Source: Okeania sp. SIO2C9
Lineage (GTDB): Bacteria; Cyanobacteriota; Cyanobacteriia; Cyanobacteriales; Microcoleaceae
NCBI RefSeq assembly: GCF_010672455.1
Contig: NZ_JAAHGO010000005.1
Coordinates: 2,221-66,220 of the forward strand
Direction: 5' to 3'
Length of the DNA: 64,000 bases
Under the pieces are notes generated by a model. It saw nothing but the letters and a program-made list of their open reading frames with translations. It was not told the origin of the DNA and did not search any database. Shown in pieces: positions 28,617-38,121 of this stretch (within the stretch, counting starts at the first letter, position 1; each line of letters begins with the position of its first letter). A program made the translations under genes and the position numbers.

Positions 28617-28700
28617 TGGGAAAAATATTTCCCGAGCTCAGGTTTATTATCAGCATAAGTCTTAACCAACTCATTCTTTGTTATTGGATGTGTGCTTAAG

Positions 28701-29330
28701 AAAATGAAATGACTATTGCGACATCCGCAACAGAGAGGGGAAGTAGGTATTTTCTCCACCACACACCTCAAATTCTGGTGTTTCACAAAATGAAATGACT
28801 ATTGCGACATCCGCAACAGAGAGGGGAAGTAGATATTTTTGCTCATCACACACCTCAAATTTTGATGCTTCACAAAATGAAATGACTATTGCGACATCCG
28901 CAACAGAGAGGGGAAGTAGGTATTTTCTCCACCACACACCTCAAATTCTGATGCTTCACAAAATGAAATGACTATTGCGACATCCGCAACAGAGAGGGGA
29001 AGTAGATATTTTTGCTCATCACACACCTCAAATTTTTAGTGCTTCACAAAATGAAATAGCTATTGCGACATCCGCAACAGAGAGGGGAAGTAGATATTTT
29101 TGCTCATCACACACCTCAAATTTTAGTGCTTCACAAAATGAAATAGCTATTGCGACATCCGCAACAGAGAGGAGGAGTAGATATTTTTCCCATCACACAT
29201 CTCAAATTCTGGTGCTTCACAAAATGAAATAGCTATTGCGACATACGCAACAGAGAGGGGAAGTAGATATTTTTGCTCATCACACACCTCAAATTCTGGT
29301 GCTTCACGAAATGAAGATTCGGGAGAATAA
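28701..29330. repeat. Minisatellite: seven tandem copies of an 86-88 bp unit
   Basis: Units start AAAATGAAAT at 28701, 28787, 28874, 28960, 29048, 29135 and 29221, with a decayed start near 29307. Each contains CTATTGCGACATCCGCAACAG (a TTGCG/CGCAA hairpin), GAGAGGGGAAGTAG and CACACACCTCAAATT. The unit length is not a multiple of three and varies, and stop codons shift, so the open frames over it on both strands are by-products. Confidence 0.92.
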
Positions 29331-29422
29331 ACCAAAGATTCAAAACCTCAACCGAGAATTAAACAGCCTTGCTCTGAAGCATTCTTCCTCAATCCTAAAT
29401 TTATTTTCAACAAATAATAATT

Positions 29423-29658
29423 AGGGTCTGCTGAAAAAATTGGTTGGTGGGAGTAGGAGACAGGAGACAGGAGTTAGGAGTTAGGAGAATTTAGAGGAGG
29501 TATTCGGAAAAATTGTAAGAGTGATTTTTGTGCCCAACTATGCACCTAAAATACTAACTTTTTGAGCGTTTTAGACTGAAAACCAGGCACTGCAATTCGA
29601 CCCCAAAAAGGCTAAAGTCTTTATATGTCAATCCTTTGAGATTTAATCAGCAAGCCCT
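29423..29658 (-). mobile_element. Family-1 MITE (236 bp)
   Basis: In inverse orientation: begins AGGGTCTGCTGAAAAA and ends TTTAATCAGCAAGCCCT, flanked on both sides by AATT (4-bp target duplication). It contains the family core ACTTTTTGAGCG and GGAGACAGGAGACAGG heptamers. Confidence 0.85.
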
Positions 29659-29789
29659 AATTAATAATTACCTCTCCTAAAAAAGAAGAGGATTGACTAA
29701 AAAGAAATTTTTTTCTTTTTTCTCCTTTAAAAGAGAGACTTGAAACCTTAATTATGCGACAAAATTGATTGTCAAAATGTAAGTATTTC

Positions 29790-30869
29790 CTATTCAACAG
29801 GTTTATAACCCACCCAATACTTACTAACGAAATGAACTTCAGTGGCGATATTAATAAAACCTACTTTCTCCAAACGTTCCTCTAAATTATCTGTAATATA
29901 ACTCTGATAATAAGGTTCATGGAACATTGCTGGGAAGTTTTTTAACATTGGCGAAAAATCAGGTTCATCAGAAACTTGAATCGAATCACAAATCACAAAA
30001 ACACCCCCAGGTTGAGTAACTCGAAAAGCTTCCTCTATTACTTTTTGACGTACCATCGGCGGTAATTCATGGAACATAAAAACACAAGTTGTTGCCTGAA
30101 AAAAATTATCTCTCAAAGGTAAATCCTCAGCATTTCCTTGTAAAAGTTGAGGCAAATCTCCCAACTCTTCAGATAATAATTGATGAGCTTTTTTTAAATA
30201 AGCCGACGATAAATCAACACCATAAAGAGCAGCCTTTGGTAAAGTAGCGCGAATAAACTTTAAAGTTCTACCAGTACCACAAGCAATATCTAAAACTCGT
30301 AAATTTTTAGGAGCGATCGCCTCTAAATTTTTCCCAGAAAATAACTTTTCTAATCCCATTTTTAAAGGAGCTAAAATTCGTCGTCGCATGGCATCGGCAG
30401 TACCATTAAATAAAATTTCTACCTGCAAATCGTAGAGATTAGCTGATGTATCGCTTAAGTAGCCATCTGTTTGATAATGAAAATTTTGTAAATAATAAGC
30501 AGGATAATTTTGAGTATTTATTTGTGGAGAAAATTCTTGATATTTCTTTTGTTTAATTCTATTCCAAACTGTAGGCATATCTAGCCAAATATTAGGATAA
30601 TAACTGAAAAAATCCGACCAGGGATTATCAAATATAATATTAACTGGATAAATACCATTTTCTCCATCTGCTAAATCTCTTTCCATAATTTTATCAATGC
30701 GTTTCTGCATTTTTTGGATAATTGCAGGAGACAAAGGTTGAGTTTTAAACTTAAGAGTTGGATAAACAAAATTTCTCAGTTTAGTAGAAATTTGTTTGTG
30801 AGCTAAAGCAAAGTAAATTTTACCTTGTTGAAATGTTTGATGAGTGAATTTTGTAATAGTATCTGACAT
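29790..30869 (-). CDS. Class I SAM-dependent methyltransferase
   Basis: A 359-residue protein. Residues about 190-310 are a Rossmann methyltransferase: LRVLDIACGTGRTLKFIR (motif I), ALYGVDLSSAYLKKAHQLL (motif II), LLQGNAEDLPLRDNFFQATTCVFMFHELP and EAFRVTQPGGVFVICDSIQ. It resembles the UbiE/MenG group, but the 180-residue N-terminal part (DGENGIYPVNIIFDNPW, FSYYPNIWLDMPTVWNRIKQKKYQEF) is particular to a cyanobacterial family of unknown substrate. The ATG at 30869 is preferred to a TTG 60 bases upstream. No operon partner. Confidence 0.87.
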   Translation of the reverse strand: MSDTITKFTHQTFQQGKIYFALAHKQISTKLRNFVYPTLKFKTQPLSPAIIQKMQKRIDKIMERDLADGENGIYPVNIIFDNPWSDFFSYYPNIWLDMPTVWNRIKQKKYQEFSPQINTQNYPAYYLQNFHYQTDGYLSDTSANLYDLQVEILFNGTADAMRRRILAPLKMGLEKLFSGKNLEAIAPKNLRVLDIACGTGRTLKFIRATLPKAALYGVDLSSAYLKKAHQLLSEELGDLPQLLQGNAEDLPLRDNFFQATTCVFMFHELPPMVRQKVIEEAFRVTQPGGVFVICDSIQVSDEPDFSPMLKNFPAMFHEPYYQSYITDNLEERLEKVGFINIATEVHFVSKYWVGYKPVE

Positions 30870-31643
30870 GATGATAAGTCTAAATAGATTTTGCAAGTTT
30901 TGTAGTTTTAGTTCTGGATTGTAACGCAATTATCATATAGCAGAAAAAAGAAGGAAGAAGGAAGAAGGAAGAAAGTTGATATTCTGTTATTTTAGATATT
31001 CCATAAGTCAAGAGTAGTAATGGCAGTTGCTATTATTTTGAATAAAAGACTATATAGCAATCTTATTTGACTTGTGAAATATTGTAGATTTTAGGGAATA
31101 GGGAACACCGGATCTGGGAGGAAATGAGAAACACCGAAGCAATAAAATTATCACAAATAGACATCTCCAAGAATAAAAAATAAAATCAATTATCCCAAAT
31201 AAATTATCAATTCTTTACCCCTACTGTCTACTCTGCACGGACGTTGCATACAACGTCCCTACTCCCTCATTTGGTTGAGATATCTAATGATTTAGGATAG
31301 TATTTTGATTTGAGATGTAAATCTAGATTGAGGTTTTTTCTGAGTACCTAATATCCAGGTTTTTGCTAATATTTAGAGCTGTTTTCCATCCTTGAATATT
31401 CCTTATTTATAGCGGTTTTCACTCATGTTGACTTGCATTGCTTCAGCTCCCGCTGCCTTTAAGCAAAAATCTCTGTATTTTATGAAACATGAAAACTGCT
31501 ATAATAGTACTTTGTTTCCACATTCGAGATAAAAATGCTATAGCTATTTGGCATTTTATAAGTTGTTTGCGCAGCATTATGGTATGAAAGAGCAACAGGC
31601 AAAAAAAGGAATGTAAAATACCTTAATCCGTAGTGCTATAACT

Positions 31644-31875
31644 AGGGCTTGCTGATTAAATCTAAAAGCATTGACATATAAAGACAACTGCCTTTTTGGG
31701 GCATTTCAAAAGTGCTTGGTATCACGTCTAAAACGCTCAAAAAGTTAGTATTTTAGGCGCATAGTTGGGCAGAAAAATCATTCTTACAATTCTTACTCCT
31801 ACCTCCTCGCTCATTCCCCTAACTCCTATCTCCTATCTCCTACCCCCTACTAAAAGACTTTCCATACGCAAACCA
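31644..31875 (+). mobile_element. Family-1 MITE (about 232 bp, right end decayed)
   Basis: Begins AGGGCTTGCTGATTAAATC, core CTCAAAAAGTTAGTATTTT and GGCGCATAGTTGGGCAG, then TCTCCTA heptamers, ending CATACGCAAACCAT in place of TTCAGCAAACCCT. No clean target duplication is visible. Confidence 0.8.
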
Positions 31876-32071
31876 TAATATATATATTGTTGCTTCAAAC
31901 AAAAATAGCCCCCAGTAAAGGAGGCTATAAGAACTAAGTCGCTATTGTTTTATGAAGTAGTAAAGCTTAAATATATACAACATTACTCTGTCTAAATTAC
32001 TTAAGTAATAAAATACTCATTCCTCAAGCTTTGAAAAAAACTTCTTTCCTACTAACTCCTTAGTTATACTT

Positions 32072-32305
32072 AGGGCTTACCGATAAAATCTAAAAGCATT
32101 AACAGGTAAAGATTTTAGCTTTTTTACAGCCAAAAAAATACAACTTTTTAAGCTTGAGCGACCAAAAAGTTAGGATAAAAGGCAGAATAATTGTAGAAAA
32201 ATCAACGGATAAAATATCCAACGACCTCCTCTAAATTTCCCATTCCTCCTGACTTCTGACTCCTGACTCCTGATTTATACCAAAAGACTTCCATAAGCAA
32301 AACCT
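32072..32305 (+). mobile_element. Family-1 MITE (234 bp) with ACTT target duplication
   Basis: Begins AGGGCTTACCGATAAAATC and ends CCATAAGCAAAACCT. The four bases ACTT occur on both sides (32068-32071 and 32306-32309). The interior is more diverged than other copies. It ends 16 bases beyond the glnA stop codon, so it may form part of the glnA 3' untranslated region. Confidence 0.85.
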
Positions 32306-32320
32306 ACTTAATTTATCGAT

Positions 32321-33742
32321 TTAGCAATCGTAGTATAGAGAAAATTCATAAGGATGAGGACGCAGACGCATGGGGTTCACCTCATTATCCAACTTGTACT
32401 CAATCCAAGTTTGAATCAAATCCTCTGTAAATACCCCACCAGTAGTCAAAAACTCATGGTCTTTTTCCAAAGCTTCCAAAGCACCTTCTAAAGACCCAGG
32501 AGTAGAAGGAATCTTGCTTAACTCTTCAGGACTCAGGTCATAAATATCTACATCCAAAGATGCACCAGGGTCAATTTCATTCTTAATCCCATCAATACCA
32601 GCACAAAGCATTGCAGCAAAAGCCAGATAAGGATTACAACTAGCATCAGGACAACGAAACTCTAATCGTTTGGCCTTGGGATTTGTACCACTTAAAGGAA
32701 TCCGAACAGAAGCAGAGCGGTTACCTTGAGAATAAGCTAAGTTTACCGGAGCTTCAAATCCAGGAACTAATCGCTTATAAGAATTAGTAGAAGGATTAGA
32801 GAATGCCAAGATTGCCGGAGCGTGCTTGAGGATACCACCAATATAATTAAGTGCTGTCTTACTCAAATTGGCATAACCATCACCCCAGAATAAAGGTTGT
32901 CCATCTTTCCAGATTGACTGGTGACAGTGCATACCAGAACCATTATCGTTAAATATAGGTTTAGGCATGAAAGTAATAGTTTTGCCATGTTTTTTGCCCA
33001 CATTCTTGATGACATACTTATAAATCATCAAGTTGTCTGCAGCTTCAACCAATGTACCAAACTTAAAGCCCAATTCATTCTGACCACCTGTAGCAACTTC
33101 GTGGTGATGCTTTTCAATGGGAACTCCACACTTGGCCATTGTTAATAGCATTTCTGTCCGCAAATCCTGCATTGTATCGGTGGGAGATACAGGGAAGTAA
33201 CCTTGTTTATAGTTTGGTTTATAAGCTTTATTACCACCTGGTTCTTCACTACCAGAATTCCAGCGACCTTCTATACTATCTACATAGTAATAAGCTTTAT
33301 TTTCAGTTTGGTCAAACCGAGCATCTTCAAATACAAAAAATTCAGCTTCTGGACCAAAGAAGGCAGTATCCCCAATACCTGTCGATCTTAAATAGTCAAC
33401 TGCTTTCTGAGATATTACTCTGGGGCAACGGCTATACCATTCACCAGTTCGAGGCTCTTTAATACTACAAGTAATGCTTAATGTCGGTTCAGCCATAAAA
33501 GGGTCAATCCAAGCAGTGGTTGGATCGAGTACCATCATCATGTCTGACTCGTTAATATTTTTCCAACCACGGATACTAGAACCGTCGAAGGCAACTCCAT
33601 CTGTAAAGGAACTTTCATCAATTTGACTTCTGTGAACTGTTAAATGTTGCCAAATACCTGGTAGGTCAATGAATTTTAAATCAATCACTTGAATGTCATC
33701 ATTGTTAATCCAGTTCAATACATCTTGGGCTGTTTGTGCCAT
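32321..33742 (-). CDS. glnA: Glutamine synthetase type I
   Basis: A 473-residue cytosolic dodecameric enzyme that joins ammonium to glutamate using ATP. Motifs in order: [30 protein letters not shown] (latch region), [69 protein letters not shown] and [21 protein letters not shown]. Length equals other cyanobacterial GSI. The start is supported by AGGAG just upstream. An NtcA-type promoter lies about 150 bases upstream. It is divergent from the HEARO-like element and apcF. Confidence 0.98.
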   Translation of the reverse strand: MAQTAQDVLNWINNDDIQVIDLKFIDLPGIWQHLTVHRSQIDESSFTDGVAFDGSSIRGWKNINESDMMMVLDPTTAWIDPFMAEPTLSITCSIKEPRTGEWYSRCPRVISQKAVDYLRSTGIGDTAFFGPEAEFFVFEDARFDQTENKAYYYVDSIEGRWNSGSEEPGGNKAYKPNYKQGYFPVSPTDTMQDLRTEMLLTMAKCGVPIEKHHHEVATGGQNELGFKFGTLVEAADNLMIYKYVIKNVGKKHGKTITFMPKPIFNDNGSGMHCHQSIWKDGQPLFWGDGYANLSKTALNYIGGILKHAPAILAFSNPSTNSYKRLVPGFEAPVNLAYSQGNRSASVRIPLSGTNPKAKRLEFRCPDASCNPYLAFAAMLCAGIDGIKNEIDPGASLDVDIYDLSPEELSKIPSTPGSLEGALEALEKDHEFLTTGGVFTEDLIQTWIEYKLDNEVNPMRLRPHPYEFSLYYDC

Positions 33743-33864
33743 ATTAGCTCCTAAGTTTTAAATTTTGGCTTTTTTGACAAGAAGAATAGCTTTAATAAGA
33801 ATAAATACATCAGTCTTAAATTTTGGCTTTCTTAACAAAGTTCTAATCAGAATACATCCAGCCG

Positions 33865-33907
33865 ATAATAAGAATGAAAATCCTTGAGTTTTTGTAACTT
33901 TAGACAC
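33865..33907 (-). promoter_or_regulatory. NtcA-activated-type promoter of glnA
   Basis: On the minus strand GTGTCTAAAGTTAC (33894-33907) fits the NtcA consensus GTA-N8-TAC with one change (GTG). After 23 bases comes TATTAT (33865-33870) as -10 box, the spacing of NtcA class II promoters, putting transcription start near 33857 and a leader of about 115 bases. The leader contains an imperfect duplication (AAGCCAAAATTTAA twice, near 33760 and 33820). Site by inspection only. Confidence 0.65.
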
Positions 33908-33965
33908 AAAAAATCTGACCTTAATCAAATAATTCTGCTAGTGCAGGATGGCAGAAATAACTAAC

Positions 33966-34105
<140 letters not shown>

Positions 34106-34166
34106 TTCAAAGGCCCCGTAGGGAACCTCAGAATTACACACTCGCTTCTGACTTCTGACGCGCGTT

Positions 34167-34448
34167 AACTCAACGTTGGTTGAAGAGCCGCACTCTCCTG
34201 GAACAGATCGTCGGGATGTTTGCGCAGCATGACCCTGGAAAAACCAATCAATCTTGTGGTTTTTGCCATAGCATAGTACTCTTAATTAGAATAAGGCTGC
34301 TGGGCTAGCAGTGTCAGTCTGTGGAACGACTTTAAGACCAAAAAGAGGGGAAGACCTTGGAGGCGGGTGCTGTGAAGCAGAAAATCCCTATCAGTGATGT
34401 TAGGGAATTCCACGTTTTCGCGTAAGCGCAACGTCGGGAGGATGTCAA
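34167..34448 (+). ncRNA. Solo HEARO-like / omega-RNA-like element, copy 3, upstream of apcF
   Basis: Same architecture as 1911-2198 and 25344-25628: CTCAACGTTGGTTGAAGA, GGCTGCTGGGCTAGCAG, TCAGTCTGTGGA, AAGCAGAAAATCCCTATCA and end CAACGTCGGGAGGATGTCAAA. A TTTGCGCAGCATGACC repeat interrupts its 5' hairpin. It ends only 47 bases before the apcF start codon, pointing the same way. Confidence 0.62.
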
Positions 34449-34495
34449 AGTAGGGTAAGATAGAAAGTTTAAGAAATTTTTGGGAGAATAATTAT

Positions 34496-35005
34496 ATGCG
34501 GGACACTATCACTAGCTTAATAGATAATTACGACGCTAAAGGTCGTTATTTGGACCGGGATGCTGTCGATCAATTAAAGTCTTATTTTGAAACGGGTACT
34601 GCGCGAGTAAAAGCTGCTACTGTAATTAATTCTATGGCTGCTAGTTTGGTCAAGCAAGCTGGGATTACGTTGTTTGCACAACAACCTGAATTAATTCGTC
34701 CGGGTGGTAATGCTTATACGACCCGTCGTTATGCTGCTTGTCTGCGGGATATGGATTATTATCTACGCTATGCTACTTATGCTTTGGTTGCAGGTAATAC
34801 GGATGTTTTGGATGAAAGGGTTTTACAAGGTCTTCGAGAAACCTACAATTCTCTAGAAGTACCTATTGGACCTACTTTGGTTGGAATTGGTATTCTTAAG
34901 GAACTTGTTAAATCTGAAGTTGCAGCGGCAGGTATTCAAACTGGTGCTTTCTTAGAAGCACCCTTCGACCATTTAATTAGTGAGTTAGCTGAAAAGGACA
35001 TTTAA
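34496..35005 (+). CDS. apcF: Allophycocyanin subunit beta-18 (phycobilisome core)
   Basis: A 169-residue phycobiliprotein replacing one beta subunit in the basal core cylinders, where it pairs with the ApcE linker chromophore domain on the thylakoid surface. The sequence follows ApcF rather than ApcB: start MRDTITSLIDNYDAKGRYLD, TARVKAATVINSMAASLVKQAG, RPGGNAYTTRRYAACLRDMDYY with chromophore Cys82 and the methylated-Asn position N72, and DERVLQGLRETYNSLEVP. A ribosome site (GGGAG) lies 10 bases before the ATG. Any promoter must be within 47 bases or inside the adjacent HEARO-like element. It is monocistronic, as apcF often is. Confidence 0.96.
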   Translation: MRDTITSLIDNYDAKGRYLDRDAVDQLKSYFETGTARVKAATVINSMAASLVKQAGITLFAQQPELIRPGGNAYTTRRYAACLRDMDYYLRYATYALVAGNTDVLDERVLQGLRETYNSLEVPIGPTLVGIGILKELVKSEVAAAGIQTGAFLEAPFDHLISELAEKDI

Positions 35006-35038
35006 TTAATTAATAATGAATAATTAATAATTAATAAT

Positions 35039-35455
35039 GTAAGTATTCAGCCGTCAGCTATCAGCTATTAATTTTGGGTTTGCGTAAAAGCAACCTTTGA
35101 AATTGAAAAAGAATAAAAAGTTACCGCCAGTCCCTGGAAAAAACCTTATAAGTAATTAGGTTTGCTGAAAAAGTCTTTTAGTAAGGGTAGTAGACAGTAG
35201 ACAGTAGACAGGAGACAGGAAGAACTGAGAATTTAGAGGAGGTAGTCGGAAAAATTGTCCCTCAATTTTTCTGCCATAATAATTCCAAAATACTAGCTTT
35301 ATGCAGCTCTTGCCACCGAAAAGCTGGTACTTTTTTTAACCCAAAAACGTTAAAGCCTTTATCTGTTAATACTTTGATCTTTAATCAGCAAGCTCTAATT
35401 ATTCATTACTAATTGCTGATAGCTGTTTGCGCAGCATTCCGTAGGAAATACTTAC
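35039..35455 (+). mobile_element. Family-2 MITE-like repeat interrupted by a family-1 MITE
   Basis: The outer ends are GTAAGTATTCAGCCGTCAGC (35039) and GCATTCCGTAGGAAATACTTAC (to 35455), as in 23979-24218. The middle, 35158-35396, is a complete family-1 MITE with its own AATT duplications, so insertion order can be read. Confidence 0.75.
35158..35396 (-). mobile_element. Family-1 MITE (239 bp) nested in a family-2 element
   Basis: Begins AGGTTTGCTGAAAAAGTC (one G lost) and ends TTTAATCAGCAAGCTCT, with AATT at 35154-35157 and 35397-35400. The interior carries AGTAGACAGTAGACAGG heptamers and the family core in inverse orientation. Confidence 0.85.
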
Positions 35456-35683
35456 TTAATAATTATTCATTACCAAGCGTAAAAATGGGATTTGGTTTCC
35501 AAATCCCTACAGTTTTTTTCAGAACTCAGTAATTAATTATTTTGATTTTTTTTAACATTAACGAAGCGGATTTTTACAACTCAAAAAGCTGTTAACAAAG
35601 TTCCTCTGCAAGATGCTAGCTACTTGCGGAACATTCCGAAACGGAAATTCTAAAAGCTGATAGCTAGTTAATCATTAAAATTT
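35456..35683. promoter_or_regulatory. Region upstream of tlyA
   Basis: About 230 AT-rich bases with a degenerate dispersed repeat (ACTTGCGGAACATTCCG, 35622). The tlyA promoter should be here; no distinct element was found. Confidence 0.3.
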
Positions 35684-36535
35684 GTGGTTAAACAAAGATT
35701 AGATATTTTATTAGTAGAACAAAACTTATGTACTTCTCGACAAAAAGCTCAAGTTTTGATTAGAGCAGGAGAAGTAATGGTAAATCAGCAAATAATTGAT
35801 AAACCAGGAACTGAAGTAGAGTATGAGGCGAATATAAAGGTTAAGCAAAAATCTTTATATGTTTCTAGGGGAGGTTATAAACTTGCCAAAGCATTAGAAT
35901 CTTTTTCTATCCCTATTTCTGACAGAATATGTCTTGATGGAGGTATTTCAACAGGTGGTTTTACAGACTGTTTATTACAAGCAGGGGCTAAATTAGTTTA
36001 CGGTATTGATGTGGGATATGGGCAAGTTGACTGGGGTTTACGTAATGACCAAAGAGTTGTTTTGAAAGAGAGAACTAATCTACGTTATTTAACTCCTACA
36101 GAATTATATGGCGAGGAATTAATATTAAATTCTCAAGCACAGGAAAATTCAGAAATATATCCTAATTTAGCGGTAGTTGATGTTTCTTTTATTTCTGTCA
36201 CTAAAGTTTTACCTGCTTTATGGCAATTACTTATTCCACCTCGTGAGACAATATTGTTAGTAAAACCTCAGTTTGAAGTAGGGAAAAAACGAGTGGGTAA
36301 AAAAGGTGTGGTACGTTCTTCTACTGACCAAGCTGAAGCAATTTTTCAAGTATGGAATAGCGCTCAGAATTTAGGATGGGGATATTCTGGTTTAACCTGG
36401 TCTCCTATACAAGGTCCAGCTGGTAATATAGAATATTTATTATGGTTAAATATAGAGAGTAAACTTTCGCTAGATTTGAGAGCGATCGCTGAGGTAACAA
36501 AATTAGCTCAACAAGAATTTAATCATAGTTCGTAA
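35684..36535 (+). CDS. tlyA: TlyA-family rRNA methyltransferase (S4 plus FtsJ-like domain)
   Basis: A 283-residue protein. Residues 1-60 are an S4 RNA-binding domain (RLDILLVEQNLCTSRQKAQVLI, RAGEVMVNQQ). The rest is an FtsJ/RrmJ-like methyltransferase: SRGGYKLAKALE, CLDGGISTGGFTDCLLQAGA (SAM site), VYGIDVGYGQVDWGLRND, VVDVSFISVTKVLP and LLVKPQFEVGK. TlyA enzymes 2'-O-methylate 16S/23S rRNA; many are still annotated as haemolysins. Note ISTGG where the family more often has ASTGG. The start is GTG with no strong ribosome site. Confidence 0.93.
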   Translation: MVKQRLDILLVEQNLCTSRQKAQVLIRAGEVMVNQQIIDKPGTEVEYEANIKVKQKSLYVSRGGYKLAKALESFSIPISDRICLDGGISTGGFTDCLLQAGAKLVYGIDVGYGQVDWGLRNDQRVVLKERTNLRYLTPTELYGEELILNSQAQENSEIYPNLAVVDVSFISVTKVLPALWQLLIPPRETILLVKPQFEVGKKRVGKKGVVRSSTDQAEAIFQVWNSAQNLGWGYSGLTWSPIQGPAGNIEYLLWLNIESKLSLDLRAIAEVTKLAQQEFNHSS

Positions 36536-36711
36536 TTAAAATTTAACTTTTAAAATCGCCACACTTCTTACTATTTAATATTAAAAATAAACCGTTAATT
36601 ATTGTTTAGTCTGGTTCAGACAAAATTTATATCTAGAGTCAAATATCCTGGGGATAGTATTTAATTCAAATAAGTGCTACAGTGAAATGAAAAAAGTGAT
36701 TTGTATGAATT

Positions 36712-37608
36712 ATGAATGCTATTAGGCAAAATATAAGTATTGAAAAATATCAAAATTATCGGCTTGGTAAAGAAATTTTTCCAGACTGTAATCTTGTGAA
36801 TTTAAGTCCAAAACAGGCAGAAGAATTGAAGGAAAATCTCTGGGAAAATGGTGTTATTTTCATCCGCAACCAAAATCTTACGGCATCTCAGTTAACAGAA
36901 TTTGCCAGACAGACCTTTAGAGATTCAAGTCTTGGTCATCGCCCCCCAAAACCCCTAGACCCTGAAATTCCTGCATACTTACAAAGTTCAGGGTGTGGTA
37001 TTTTAGGGAATCCTAAAGGATTATCTGATAATGTGGTAGATAAGATTGCCTGGCAATGGCATCACGACAAAGACCTTCTCCCAAGAACTGATGGGTTAGG
37101 AATGAATACTCCTTATGTAGTCATGCTATATGGTGTGACTATCCCTTCAGAAGGCATTGATGGACAGCCCCATACTACTGATTTTTTAGATATGATCAAA
37201 GCTTATGATAACTTTGAATCTGAATATCAGCAGCAATTAGAACAGCTTTCAATGTATCATCTTTCTCCTGTATCTCCACAACCAGGAGTTGAGCTTCCCC
37301 GGAAACTGCATCCTTTAGTATCAACTCACCAAATAACTGGATGTAAAGGTTTATATTTGGGTTCAGACACTTCCATTCTACAGGGACTTGAGGATAAACC
37401 TGATTTGGCAAAACGATATTGGGTAGAGTTATTTGAGAAAGCTCTTAATTCTACACCTATTTATCGTCATGTTTGGCAAGCTGGAGATATTGTATTTTGG
37501 GATAACTCCCAAGTTATGCACACTGGAAAAGCTTACGATTCTACTAAATATAAACGCATTGCTTTGCGTATTGGAGTTGTGAATAACCGTGATGACTATA
37601 ACTGCTAA
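36712..37608 (+). CDS. TauD/TfdA-like Fe(II)/2-oxoglutarate dioxygenase
   Basis: A 298-residue soluble oxygenase. Seen: NGVIFIRNQNLTASQLTEFAR (jelly-roll entry), the iron-binding H-x-D in WQWHHDKDLL (about residue 119), distal His in VMHTGKAYDS (about 268) and a basic RIALRIGV for 2-oxoglutarate. The middle includes THQITGCKGLYLG, like TauD THPVTGRK. Such enzymes hydroxylate small substrates, for example taurine, 2,4-D-type acids or amino-acid moieties in natural products. The substrate cannot be read from sequence. No biosynthetic or transport genes adjoin. Confidence 0.85.
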   Translation: MNAIRQNISIEKYQNYRLGKEIFPDCNLVNLSPKQAEELKENLWENGVIFIRNQNLTASQLTEFARQTFRDSSLGHRPPKPLDPEIPAYLQSSGCGILGNPKGLSDNVVDKIAWQWHHDKDLLPRTDGLGMNTPYVVMLYGVTIPSEGIDGQPHTTDFLDMIKAYDNFESEYQQQLEQLSMYHLSPVSPQPGVELPRKLHPLVSTHQITGCKGLYLGSDTSILQGLEDKPDLAKRYWVELFEKALNSTPIYRHVWQAGDIVFWDNSQVMHTGKAYDSTKYKRIALRIGVVNNRDDYNC

Positions 37609-37690
37609 ATTGGCAAAAAATAAAATCTCTTTCATTTTAATAACTCATTAATTTATCCTCATATATTTGCTCTATTTTTATCTTAAAGAG

Positions 37691-37891
37691 GGTGCATCTC
37701 AGTTTTGAAGAAAGCCAAAAATTTATCGCTCTGAGGGAATAGGGAATAGAAAAAAAGTATTTTTGTAAATATGAGATGCACCCCAAAAATCAGGATTCTC
37801 TATAGTCTGAGTTTACCTGTAAATTACCAAGTGGTTTGAGTATTCCCTCTTTTTAAGTATAATTATTTATCGCTTAATTGAGATGCACCCC
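37691..37891. mobile_element. 201-bp MITE-like element with GGTGCATCTCA ends and TTAAAGAG duplication
   Basis: Left end GGTGCATCTCA, right end TGAGATGCACCCC, with another inward right end at 37772-37784. TTAAAGAG flanks both sides (37683-37690 and 37892-37899), an 8-base target duplication. The left 50 bases closely match the DNA covering the last codons of the glycosyltransferase at 14422-14475. Confidence 0.75.
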
Positions 37892-38121
37892 TTAAAGAGT
37901 TCAAGTATTACAACAGTTTTGGAGTTTAGTGAATAGGGAATATAAATTAGTATTAAACTGTACCTCTTCATAGAAATTTTTAAATATATAGGTTATCGGT
38001 GGCGAACGCCTAACTTTAAATCTTCAAATATAGAATTTCCACAGTTACTTACTCCTGAAAGTATTCTCTCACAATAATCTGAGGATATAGATGATTTTTT
38101 TGCTGTAACTATTAAATTGCC

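Larger units (their letters stand above)
30870..32320. other. 1.45-kb repeat-filled gap between methyltransferase and glnA
   Basis: Holds a GGAAGAA heptamer run (30948-30975), a TATAGCAATCTTATTTGAC repeat (31053), a TTTGCGCAGCATTATGG small repeat (31562), two family-1 MITEs, and an imperfect hairpin ATAGCCCCC/GGAGGCTAT at 31907-31931. No gene is recognised. Confidence 0.6.

Noticed and set aside
28701-29330. Regular repeats suggesting a CRISPR array
   Set aside because: The 86-88 bp units are contiguous and near-identical throughout. There are no unique spacers of constant length and no cas genes.
28511-29424. Open frames on both strands across the minisatellite
   Set aside because: They arise from repetition of an 86-88 bp unit, shift frame between units and have no start signals or family resemblance.
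33743-33870. Glutamine riboswitch in the glnA leader
   Set aside because: Cyanobacterial glnA leaders may carry one, but I found no matching conserved core in this leader.
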